From Yponomeuta sedellus (Eukaryota; Arthropoda; Insecta; Lepidoptera; Yponomeutidae): a stretch of 64,000 bases of DNA. Made by a program: the position numbers and the translations under genes. The stretch is taken from NCBI GenBank assembly GCA_934045075.1, contig OW203734.1, forward strand, positions 7,277,016 to 7,341,015, written 5' to 3'. Shown piece by piece: positions 1 through 13,100 of this stretch (positions are counted from its first letter, which is position 1; every line of letters begins with the position of its first letter). The notes under the pieces are model-generated. The model was not told the DNA's origin. It ran no database searches and was given only the letters and a program-made list of their open reading frames with translations.

Positions 1-1413
<1,413 letters not shown>

Positions 1414-1424
1414 TTTATTTATTC

Positions 1425-1790
1425 ACTGTAAAAAAAAACCTGTAAACAATGCAATATTACAATATCAATAGTTTGCCAAACTGCTAATGCAATTTATCGG
1501 CAAGCTCTTGGTAACAGTTCTTTTTATCTTACTAAATTAACATTATCTTCTACACATCTAAAATTATCGATATTAATATTTTATGTCTACAGACTACTTA
1601 ACAGAAAACGCTTAAGCATATTTTTAAATTGTGCTTTTCTGAGGTGCTTATTACATAATTCCTCTGGGAGGCCTTTGTAAATTGTAGGTACCAAACAATT
1701 ACTTAACCTAGATCCATAATAATTTGAGTATTTAGGGATTGCAAATTTGACCTGTTTTCGTTTAGTGCTGCGCGTTGGCTCCACCGTTTT
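1425..1790 (-). pseudogene. 3' end of a non-LTR retrotransposon (ORF2 C-terminus and tail)
   Basis: An open frame on the minus strand (1587-1784) has the basic, aromatic look of the last 60 residues of a CR1/jockey-like reverse transcriptase: a TRSTKRKQ start, then YGSRLSNCLVPTIYKGLPEE, then a FKNMLKRFLLSS ending. This resembles the SGIRIFNSLP-(x)n-FKRRLKxFL ending common in those families. About 160 bp of AT-rich 3' UTR and an A-rich stretch follow before the simple repeat. No RT catalytic region is present, so this is a 5'-truncated copy. The clade is uncertain. Confidence 0.6.
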
Positions 1791-1799
1791 AACAGGCCC

Positions 1800-3023
1800 G
1801 ACTTATAATTTATAATAGATACCTACGTTTTTATCTAAAAGTGAATATGGGAAATCTTAACAACTGTGATATATTTTTTTAGAACGTACAGTCTAGAAAC
1901 TATGATCAATAGAACTTTAAGCGATTTCCGCTAAAAACGGTAATTTCATCGCGGAAATCGACTAAAGTCCTTGGTTGTTGATCCTAGCACATCGAACGAT
2001 TTTATGAAAGGCGGTTTATTATGACAATTCGATGTACATTGCGTAAGTAGTTAAGTCTTCCCATTGGTTAATCTGCGAGTTAATCGACCGCAATGTACAA
2101 TTTATAGTCGGAGGAAAGAAAGTATGAAGTAGGGCAGTTTTAGTCCGGCGACCTGGGGGGCGAGTCTCTCAAACGCATAGTTGTTCAATAGAGTCATGTT
2201 ATTCCGGTCATGGTCGTTTCATTCCTACTATCAGTAGTAATTCATCGCATTGCAATGGTATAACCCGTGCTACTTAAATCGGCGCTACGCGCGATGCGAT
2301 CTTCTTCGCGAGAGATATCTACCTATCAAATTTGCACAGGTTATACCACAGAACATAAAAAAAAAATAGAAGTCGTAAGTGGGCGGTGCCCGCGTGCCTC
2401 ACATTAGCAATGTATTGCCTATGCGTAGTCGGTGACAGTTTATAGCTAGAGGTCGCGGGTTCGAATCCCGGCATGGGTGGAATTTTTAGCCTCTAAATAG
2501 GTTTTGAAAACTATGTAAGTATAGACTCTAGGGCTTGCTAAGAAAGCAAAGTCACGATAAAAGTTATATTCCATTATTATCTAGCGCCATCCTGCTTTAT
2601 GTCATCGCGTAAAGCGAGATTACGCTACCTATCTGATAGTGGAATAAAACTTGCCGACCTTGCCAGCTGATCAAGAAGCGTCGCTGCAGCAGTTTCGTGG
2701 TGATACCACCGGATTACTGCCCCCCAATAGGCGTGATGACAGTATCAAACAATCAAAGATTTAAAGGTATTAGGGTAAAATCAGTGTACTTGATAATATG
2801 TACTTTAAATTAAAAGGATTTAAAACTCTGATTTACTTATATTGAAAAATTAGATTACCAATATTTTCAATAAACTAAAAGATTATAATACTGCTTTCAG
2901 CCATTTTGACTGAAACACCAATCACACCGCGTAACGTCACGCTTGGGTAATGTTGGTAAACTTCACTCGTGAATTATTTGTTTGACGTCTGATGTTTGTT
3001 AAGCTAGGCGTGATTGGTACTCT
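1800..3023. other. intergenic, no gene recognised; half SINE at 2440-2512
   Basis: No convincing coding sequence. At 2440-2512 is the second half of the tRNA-like SINE found elsewhere in the window (B box GGTTCGAATCC, then a GCCTCTAAATAGG tail), on the plus strand and truncated 5'. The rest is unassigned. Confidence 0.6.
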
Positions 3024-3031
3024 GTGGGCGT

Positions 3032-4270
3032 CAGTGTTGCCAACGTGGGCGATTTTTCGCCATTTAGGCTACTCGGATAGAAAATCGGCGACGAAAAAAT
3101 GTGAACGGCGACCGGTCGCCTTTTAGGCTATCTCTGAGATAGCCAAGAAAAAGGTAGTGTCGAAACGTCGAAATTATTAATGCGGCCAGTACATAATGGC
3201 CCATGCTGGTCCACTGCTCGCCATTGCTATTGTGTATAGTCTATTTATCCTTACTTGTCCAATGTACTAAGCAAGATTCTAACCTCAAAATTTATATTTG
3301 ATGCCGAAACTACATATTTTCTCGCGAGTTCATAAATTTTCTTTAAAAATTGGCAGCGTGTTGTCTAAAATAGTCTCCCCGATTACTTCATTTATGGGAA
3401 TATGGCAGTTTTCGACTAAAACATCATAATTTACGGGTAGAATGTTATTTACTAAAATGGACAAGTAAGAATATATAGACTATACATGGCGGAATGGTGT
3501 GTGGTGGCGGACAATTGCCTATCGTGGCGCAAAATCGGACAGTTGTCGGTTTTTTGGGCACACTTCAAAGGAATCGTGGCGTAGCATGGCCCATCCCTGT
3601 TTACACAGTGGCCCATCGTTTAGTCAATTGACTTTCAAGTTTTTTGATTTATATCAATCTGAGCCCGTAATTTTGCGCCTTTTGCGCCATTTTTTTTTAA
3701 TAACTTTGTTGTAGTACATACTTCTGTAAAACTTGTAAATAAATAAAATAAATAAATAGCTGCGGCCGCAATTACTTCCACGTCCATCGCAAGTGGTTTG
3801 CCAAACAGCAATGAGCCACGCGCCATTGTGTAAACAGCAAGTGATCGTGGCCTACAGTTTGCAATGGCGAGCAGTGGGCCAGCATGGGCCCTTGTGTACT
3901 GCGGGCTTAAAGCTAGTAGATTCTTTGCTGTTGCTAATAGGAGATGAGGCAGTATATGTTGTGTAAATTATTTTTATTTTAGATTATGTAAATAGTAATT
4001 TGCTTTAAAGATATACTAGTGTTTAAGTCTACAGTCTTTGAGAATAGTATATTTTTAAAGCAAATTACTATGTCTTAAATTGTACATTAAAATAACAACT
4101 TTTTTTAAAAGTCAATAGTTAATAATTTTTCAAAACTACCTTTTTATTTTATTTTTAACGTTTTGAGTTTAGGCTACTTATTTAGGCTACCTCGGCAAAA
4201 ATTGGGCTACTTTAGGCTACTTAAGCTTTGAAAAACGGCGATATCATGCTGTGAGTCGTTGGCAACACTG
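3032..4270. mobile_element. non-autonomous hAT-like DNA transposon with 8-bp TSD
   Basis: The element starts CAGTGTTGCCAACG and ends with the inverse (CGTTGGCAACACTG). It is flanked by the perfect 8-bp direct repeat GTGGGCGT (3024-3031 and 4271-4278). An 8-bp TSD and CAGTGTTGCC-type termini are hallmarks of the hAT superfamily. Subterminal TAGGCTAC motifs recur in inverted orientation near both ends (3065-3135; 4170-4220). No transposase frame survives, so it would need a transposase in trans. The interior holds a further inverted-repeat unit (3187-3905). Confidence 0.85.
3187..3905. repeat. nested inverted-repeat unit with GGCCCAT motifs
   Basis: Left end AGTACATAATGGCCCATGC and right end (reverse complement) AGTACACAAGGGCCCATGC begin arms that both continue to CACTGCTCGCCATTGC. 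The motif TGGCCCAT recurs inside. This looks like a second foldback element lodged in the hAT-like element. Its own TSD is not clear. The interior has no gene. Confidence 0.6.
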
Positions 4271-4789
4271 GTGGGCGTGACGTTAGATTCGACGCCATGA
4301 CACTGAGAGCTGTTTCCCTACAGATTTAAAATAATTTTAGAATCAGTTTATCACTGAAATATAGATTATGGAAGAGGATTTAAAAATCCTTCGTCATGCC
4401 TACTATGTACCTAAGTGAAAAGTCATTCAACCCGTGGATATTTAAATATTAGATCCCTTGAGCTTGCAAGTTCGGTCACTACCAGATTAACGGAAACATT
4501 ATAACAACGTCGAGAATTTTTAGGGTTACGGTAACCGCAGAGAGCCAAAGGTTCGTATCCGCCTTTCTTATCTTTTAAAGGGCTGTTGAATCGTACCTAA
4601 TACCTACGAGTATGTTTGTATGGGAGTCGTCACTCTAACTCTAAGGGCGCGAGTCCTACACTCACTTTTCAGGTTTTCATCACGCACTGTATGCTAAGAG
4701 GAACAGAACATAAAAAAGTCCGTAAAGTTTATACATTTTTTTTTATTTTTTCATTTTTCGCGCCGCGTTCAGCTAACCTAACATCACGT
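4271..4789. other. 3' flank of ALDH gene A, no other gene
   Basis: Downstream side of the minus-strand ALDH gene. It contains the gene's probable 3' UTR and polyadenylation signal (4742-4747) and otherwise AT-rich sequence without a recognisable feature. Confidence 0.5.
4742..4747 (-). terminator. AATAAA polyadenylation signal of ALDH gene A
   Basis: On the minus strand AATAAA lies about 43 bp after the ALDH stop codon, inside an A-rich stretch. It is the first canonical hexamer downstream of the coding region. Confidence 0.6.
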
Positions 4790-4960
4790 TTACGTGTTCT
4801 TTTCGGTGAGCCTGGTGACCACGGCCTTGACCTCGAGGTAGTTGTTGATCCCGTAGGGCCCGTTCTCGCGGCCCAGCCCCGACTGCTTGTACCCGCCGAA
4901 GGGCACTTGTGTGCCGACCACGTTGTAGTCGTTCACCCACACCACTCCAGCGCGGAGACC
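4790..4960 (-). CDS. Aldh: ALDH gene A exon 11 (C-terminus, stop)
   Basis: 171 bp including [16 protein letters not shown], then [15 protein letters not shown] and a C-terminus ending LTEKNT. This is the conserved ALDH oligomerisation end. Confidence 0.93.
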   Translation of the reverse strand, partial: GLRAGVVWVNDYNVVGTQVPFGGYKQSGLGRENGPYGINNYLEVKAVVTRLTEKNT

Positions 4961-7900
4961 CTGCGAACGCGATCATTCCACTCATACAATACCATCATTA
5001 CAACAACCCATTACGTCCCCACCGAGGGGCACAGGTGCCTTCCCTAAGGAAGGTTAGGCCATACTCCACCACGGGGGCCAAGTCCGGATTGGCGGAAACT
5101 TGCAAGACTAGTGGCTGGTCTTACTGTCAGAAGTTTTCAAGCCGCCCTAAGGCCTCTGACTTGGCTTAACGTCTGTCATCTATCGACGGCAGCCGGCACC
5201 AACTGCTTAACGTGCCTTGCGAAGCACGGAACCGTTCAGAAAAATGCCACTAGCGTTACCGTAGACGGTCACCCATCCATGCACTGAACGCGCCCTATGT
5301 TGCTTAACCTTCGTGATCGTTTAACATCACTTAGGCAGCTAGGGCTACGAGCGATTCTAATCCCATCAGACGGTACCTCAATGTGAGATTCGTGGCAGCT
5401 ATGACGGGGTTGGGTGTAGAGAGCTCTCTATCTGGACCTGTCGGTCTCTGCTTGGACCGCCAGGGGGCATTTAGGCGATGTTCCTTCGGTGAACATCTAC
5501 ATCATCATTCAGCTACAAGAAATCCACTGCTGGACATAGGCCTCCTCCATGGATTTCCAAAAAGACCGGTTGGATCCCTTGGTGATCAAGTCACTCTAAT
5601 TAACAAATGTTAACAAGTGTCTTCGATTGTTATTTTCAAGGAAAGGACCGGATGAGTTGACATTAAAGAGAAGAGGCTTATGCCCAACAGAGGCATTCTA
5701 TCCTCTATTAATGAGCTGATTAGATAGATAGATGCCTCGAACTCTCTTACCCTCCTCTTTGACCATTATTATTTATTATTTTTATCTTTTAATCTAGTAG
5801 ATCTTCAGTATCTACTAGATTAAAAGATAGATAGTAGAGTACATATCTATCTTCTATTTAGAGTTTCAAATCACAAGTTAATGACAAAATCCATACATCA
5901 TGATAACTTGACAAGGTCCGAGACTAAGATACCCTTTGATATGTTAATCGGACAAGGACATCACAAGAATGGAAAAACTCTCAGAGTCAGGCCGTTTGTC
6001 CGTTAAAAGGGCGTGGTAACCAAATGCTCGACCGAAGAAGCACTTGACTGCTTCAGCAAGCAGTCTGCGGTGTGGTCTAGTGCGGTCTTGTGTGATGTGG
6101 ACGGGCCGATCCGTCTAAGACACCTGTGACGCCGGTAATCGGATAAGATCATCACAAATATAGAAACACACACTTTGATGACGGCTACAAAGCCAATAGC
6201 AAATTTATAGTCGTCATCCAAGTGCTGCTCCACCAGCTCCATAACCTCGTTACTACTAGACTGACAAAGCAAGTCAAATTTTGACGCTTCTCGAATATTC
6301 GTGAAGCGTCAAGATTCAAAGTGTCCCATCGCTGTCCTGCTTAGTGCGAAAGTCCTATCTCTTAAACTTAACAAGCTCAGACAGCACCTTTGCACTAAGC
6401 AAGGCGACCGGGGGGTTCGTCTGCTCACCTGGATGACTCGGTTAGCGAGGTCAAGGTTCTTGGTGAAGACGGCGGCGGCTAGGCCGTAGTCGGTGTTGTT
6501 GGCCCGCTCAATCACCTCCTCCACGGTCGAGAAGCGGATGATCTGCTGCACCGGCCCGAAGATCTGGCGCAGGGGAAAGAAGCCTCTTAGAAATATATTT
6601 AAGGAGTATGGCCTAACCTTCCTGCGATGCAGGAAGAGATCCGAGAGAGCAGTGGAATGTTCCACTGCTCATGGATTACTAATCAAGGGTTGATATCAGA
6701 AATATAACAAGCAGAAATTACGGCTCAGTTGGTATACGCGAAATCAGAAATAAAAAATGTAATTTGACGTACACAATTTACAGTTTGTTCGTTGATGTCA
6801 AAGTATAATATTTGCCGCTGCTCAAGCTGTAGTGGAGAGTAAGGTAGGGAAAAACATCCACTCTGACAATCTTTTTTGCATAATTGTAATACTTGCATAT
6901 GAGTACTAACGAGAAATGGAAAATGGAAATGAGTGCAGCCGATAGAAAGTTAAAACATACTCGTAAGTAACTATTCTTACAAAAGTATTGGCCTTTTTGC
7001 ATCTACTTAATGAGATGATTTATATAGCGTCCAGTGGTATCTTCACTCACACTAGATGGGTGAAGGGACCACTCCGACGCTGTAGTGCCTGGGTCATGGT
7101 TTTATAGATGGTGTAGGCTTGCCCAGCACCTATACCATCCTGACAACTTGGTCGGCCTAGCCCACAGGAAAGACTAGTCAATACGTGCGGAGCCAACCAA
7201 GTCGCGGGTTTCCTCACGATGTTTTCATTCACCGTTAGCGTGTGGTATTGCGACTGCAAATTCGCAAATGTACGTAACTTTGAAATTAAACAAAGTCATT
7301 GGTACATGCCCGCACTCGGGATCGAACCTGGGGCTCTCGCTTGCCAGTCTATGGTTCTACCCACTGAGCTACCACCGCTTTCTTACTTCTTACAAAAGTA
7401 GGAAAACACTAATTCAGCGGCCAGACATACAGACAGCATCCGTTCACGAGCATAACGAAAATAATACAATCTGCTGCGCGGCTTGAGAGTACTATTAAAT
7501 GTATTCGCGTTTTCGAAATAATTTTATAGCAAAATATTTGTGGATTCAATAGTAGAACCCTGCATATATTTGGATAGGTATGAGGATTTAATTAGACCCT
7601 GTTTGTCAGTACGGACATTGGTTCAGGTACCCACCTCATACTTGGCAATGTCCATGTCATCCTTGACGTCGGCGAAGACGGTCGGCTCTACGAAGAAGCC
7701 CTTGTCCCCGAGCCGGGCTCCACCAGTCAGCAGCCGCGCGCCTTGCTTCTTACCGGACTCGATCAAGCCCAGGATCTTGTTCAGCTGCTCATCGTCGATC
7801 TGTGGGATAACAACAAATAATCAGAGGGAATAATGGTGTGAAGCGAACACGGTATTAGAGAGTTGGAATTGAAAACTTTCTTCAAAAACTGATCAAAGTT

Positions 7901-9645
7901 TGTAGGACCAAAGATTATAAAAGGGTAAAAATCTGTATAATAGAATTTTTCTAGTCATAAACTGATTAAGTTTGGAGTTTTTTATACCGTACAAAACGAT
8001 CTACTTAGATCTTGAAAAGCACCAGTTCTGCGCTATTTGAATCTAAATCTAAAATACTTTGACTGTTACTAATAGGTCTTTCTAATCAACGATCCTGTAA
8101 AGGAACTCGTTTGGGGTGAGGTGCCAGCGCGTGGGCATCGCATGCATTATACGAGGTCAGACTATACTGGTACATCAAAGGAATTGACTTTACACCCTGT
8201 CTCCCTGCCCATGCAGCCACATGCACCCCTTCAATCATCATCTCATGGCGACCCTGCCAAGATCCGAATTTTTACCAATCATTCGCCATCTGCAAATAAC
8301 AGTTATGGAACAGCAGGGATCCCCTCACCTGCGGGCGGGTCATATGGAACGAATGCCTGACTCTAGAGCAAAAATAATGATCAAATGGACGCCACAGCAA
8401 AAAAGACCTAGAGGCCGACCAAAGAAGTTATTAAATGACGTTATAGAAGAGGATCTGCGGGCGATGGGGAAGTTTACCAACTGAAAGAACGTTGCCAAGC
8501 TCCGCTATAATTGAAAGGAGGCCAAGACCCACAAAGGGTTGTAGCGCCACCGGAAGTATGATGAATTTACTTTTACTTCCACTTCCATCCAACACAATCA
8601 CTTTTCCTGGTCCCAAACTCGGATACCCTGTGCTATGGTAACTAGGCAATGACTTCACAAACATGGAAATACCCCGAGACTGAGGCCTCTCTAAAACTGT
8701 ACGGCGGCCCCCTGCGTGAGTCGCACCCACGACCTCATAATAAACCCATTATGTTCCCACCGAGGGGCACGGGTCTCTTCCCTGTGGAAGGTATAGGCCA
8801 TACTGCACCACGGGGGCCAAGTCCGGATTGGTGAAGTGGAGTGGAGTGGAGACACATGACCTCCGGCCTGGTAATCAGACGTGATACCGAGGAGTCAATA
8901 TGTAAGTAAGTTCCTCACCTGCGGTCCCTGCTCCGTGGCCGGGCTGAAGGGGTCTCCTACCACGCGCCGACGCGCGCGCGCCGCTGATAGTTCCACGAAT
9001 TTGTCGTAGATTTTGTCTTGCACGAACGTTCGGGATCCTGTACAAAATCACAGGACGCATTAAGCACAGTTCAGGAATTGACGACATCAAAGTTGAATTC
9101 GAATTGTACAAGGCATTGCTCTCTATTAATGAGTGGAAATGCCTGGGCCGTGGTCGCAAACAAATTATTAATGAGATCTAACGGTAGAAAGTTGTACACC
9201 CAATGATACAATATCGTTGTTGTAGACGTGTTACATGTCAGTATGTAGTGCCATGATAGAAGATTTAAAAAAACTGTCTTGGATGGTTTGAGCCAAAAAC
9301 GAAACAGTTCTAAAGAACATGAGCATTAAGCCATTAATAGCTTCAACGTTTGTGCAATTAAAGCAAACACATCTTTGGTGCATCTGGATTCTGGAACACC
9401 CCAGCAACCATTTGTAAAAATATGTTTTGTAGCAATTACAGTATAGAACCTAGTATAGAACCTAGTATAGAACTTGTTGGTGTGTATTGTGTGTATGTGT
9501 ATATTTAGTACTTAAGTTTGTTTATGGGTTTCTTAGTATGTGTGTGTGTGTGTGTGTGTGTGTGATGCTCACCGGCGCAGCAGCTCTGGCCCATGTTGGA
9601 GAAGAGCGCGGCGTGCGCCTGCTCCACCGCGTACTCGAGGTCGAC

Positions 9646-9682
<37 letters not shown>

Positions 9683-9764
9683 AGTGCTCACCGGCGCAGC
9701 AGCTCTGGCCCATGTTGGAGAAGAGCGCGGCGTGCGCCTGCTCCACCGCGTACTCGAGGTCGAC

Positions 9765-9807
<43 letters not shown>

Positions 9808-9886
9808 AGTGCTCACCGGCGCAGCAGCTCTGGCCCATGTTGGAGAAGAGCGCGGCGTGCGCCTGCTCCACCGCGTACTCGAGGTC

Positions 9887-9926
<40 letters not shown>

Positions 9927-10110
9927 AGTGCTCACCGGCGCAGCAGCTCTGGCCCATGTTGGAGAAGAGCGCGGCGTGCGCCTGCTCCACCGCGTACTCG
10001 AGGTCGACGTGTGTGTGTGTGTGTGTGTGTCAGTGCTCACCGGCGCAGCAGCTCTGGCCCATGTTGGAGAAGAGCGCGGCGTGCGCCTGCTCCACCGCGT
10101 ACTCGAGGTC

Positions 10111-10144
<34 letters not shown>

Positions 10145-13100
10145 AGTGCTCACCGGCGCAGCAGCTCTGGCCCATGTTGGAGAAGAGCGCGGCGTGCGCC
10201 TGCTCCACCGCGTACTCGAGGTCGACGTGTGTGTGTGTGTGTGTGTGTCAGTGCTCACCGGCGCAGCAGCTCTGGCCCATGTTGGAGAAGAGCGCGGCGT
10301 GCGCCTGCTCCACCGCGTACTCGAGGTCGACGTCGTCGAAGATGATGTTGGGCGACTTGCCGCCCAGCTCCAGCGTGATGCGCTTCACCGTGCCGGCCGC
10401 GTTCTGCTGGATCAGCTTGCCCACCTCCGTCGAGCCTGCCGGGGGAGCGCACTACTTAGTACCTACGCATTAAACATTACACACCACTCGCACTAAGGAG
10501 AAAACTAACTCTTGCAGTTGAATAACGCGCTATGCAACCCACATGCAACCGATGGAGGGCAAAGTGGATGTCTCAAGCACCCAAAAAAGCTAACTTTTGG
10601 AGCTGCATATCTTCGCGTTAATGCAGTTCTACTGCAACCACTAGAGCTCTTAGAGACCCACGTGCGTAATAAAGGACAATGGTCTGTAATATGCGACATA
10701 CCTACTATGAACGTTTACAGAGCTGTAGAAAGGTTCCAAAGTAGGATGAGTGATGTGCTGTTGCCGGCAATAGTGCAAGAGGTTGAAATTAAGACGGGTA
10801 ATTATTCTCCAAGAAATCCTTCACTTTCTCAGAGCTGCTGAAGGGTTTAAAAGTCGATGAGAAACGTGCTGTTGCCGGCAACAGGTACTGCTAATGCAAA
10901 AGCTTCACATTAAGACGGCTGCGTGCCCACTGCGGATTGGCAATTTCAAGCGCTGTGTCATGTGAACACCTCTGACACTCTTCAGGTTTTCTTACGATGT
11001 TTCCTTCACATTTTTTTTAACTGGCATAATAAAGTTTGTGAGCTGAAAATTAACATCGTCGTTCATATAAGCAATCCACGTACCGGTGAAGGCAATTTTG
11101 TTGACATCCTTGTGCACGACGAGGGCGGCGCCGGCGTCGCCGTAGCCGGGGACCATGTTGACCACTCCCGGGGGGAAGCCGGCCTCCTGCGAACGGGGCC
11201 AAGCGATTAGTCAACCCTCAGTTCATATAGCTGACATTACATCTATCAATGTCCGTTCACCGTTAACGAACATCCGAACAAACTTTCTCCATACACAAAT
11301 GACATCCGGATATCGTCTCGAACCTTTAACGTCAGGCTTTGATTGGCATCATATAGATAGATCTATGTCATTGTTTCTATGGCTCGATCTGAAAACCAGC
11401 GTCAAAGCCGTGCTTTGACATCACGCTCAGCCGACGCCTAATTTTTAAAACTTCGTATTTCCAAAGATATACATGTATAGGTATTCGCTAAAATGTGTTC
11501 TGTGCTGTGGTTAAATAATTTTAAAATTTACCCACTGCAAAACGCTAAATTGGCTCACCTTAATGAGCTGTTCAACGTAGAAAGCTGAGAGCGGCGTCTA
11601 CGTCTGCTTGGCGGGCTTCATGACGATAACCCTGATTGGCTCACCTTAATGAGCTGTTCAACGTAGAGAACTGAGAGCGGCGTCTGCTCGGCGGGCTTCA
11701 TGCCGATAACCCTTACTAGAGAGAAGCTGTCTCACCCTAGTGAGAGCTGAGCGCGGTGTCAGGTATGCAGGCTCCATGATGATGACGCTGAATAGCGCTA
11801 TTTACTCACTTTAATGAGCTGTGCCACGTAGAGAGCTGAGAGCGGCGTCTGCTCGGCGGGCTTCATGACGATGGTGCAGCCGGCCGCCAGCGCGGGGCCC
11901 AGCTTCCACGCGGCCATCAGCAGCGGCGAGTTCCATGGGATGATCTGACCGCAGACGCCTGACGAACAGTGAGTAAGAGTCTTTATTGTGGACATTGGTG
12001 TGGGTTACAAATATTCATTGTAATTATTTGAAGTTACAGTTCCTATTGCAGAAAATTACAGTGGCTTCTGCAGACTTACTGTGAGATCTGTAAACGATTC
12101 CACAAGGCAGATTCTGTCTGATGTGGCGTCAAGTGTTACGAACCGCGAATTAGGGGAGAAAGGTTACGAGCAATACGTTACGCTGCGTAGGGGCGGGAGG
12201 GCCCGCATCGGTTCGATTAACGAGTGACGTACTTAACTTTGTTATTAATTTATTTTTATTGAGGGAATTCCTGGGAATTAGGATTCTGAAGTTCGGAGTT
12301 CTGTGGGTCAATGGGCAGACTAGAGGCCCTGACCGGTCGATGTCGTTGAGTCGGCGGAGAGTCCGGATCGCGGCTGCCAAGAGATCGTCAGATATGGCAT
12401 TTGGGGGAAAAGGTCTATACCCAGGAGTGGGCAGCGGTGGGCTGATAATAATGAAGATGATCAAGGGAATTAAAATCTCCCAAGTTGTCAACAAGTTGTT
12501 TTCAGGAATTCCCTCGATTGTACGTCAGTTTTAATTTGATATCCTATGTTGGCAACCTTTTTCGTTTATGTTGTAGCGAGAATTGTCAATTTTGCACCCG
12601 CTTTACAAACTCCAACATTCCTGCATCGCGCAATCAAAGTGGTGCACATGACGGTACGATAAATATAACATCCGACTGACAACAGTTAGACCGGCCGTCC
12701 CCAGACATACGATGTACCTGGCGGAAAATGTCCCTTTACAGTGGAAGAGCACGATCACCCGCTCTTCCCTATAATGTTTTACTGGGACTCGCTCGACTGT
12801 ATTATTATAATGTACTATATAATGGATAGCAAGTGCAAATCTTCGATGTAACTAATGAATAAAGCCCACTGCTGGGCGTAGGGCTCTTCCCTCCTTCTTT
12901 CCTCTTTATCTTTGTAACCAATTAGTGGTAACTAAGATGAGATAAGAACATTATTAATTGCGCTCAAGAACTACTTTTAATTATTATTTTATACAAGTGA
13001 AAAGAGGATACAGGAGAGAGTGATACAAGGACATTTTGCGATGAAATCATAATTGTGGCCTACCCACGGTACACCCCCATCACCAGTTATCATGATTGTC

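Noticed and set aside
4616..5047. 143-codon plus-strand frame
   Set aside because: It is antisense to the last ALDH exon and a dispersed repeat.
9487..10496. Long plus-strand open frames of over 300 codons rich in Cys-Val repeats
   Set aside because: They are translations of (TG)n and of the antisense of the duplicated ALDH exon. They lack a stop because of the repeats, not because of selection.
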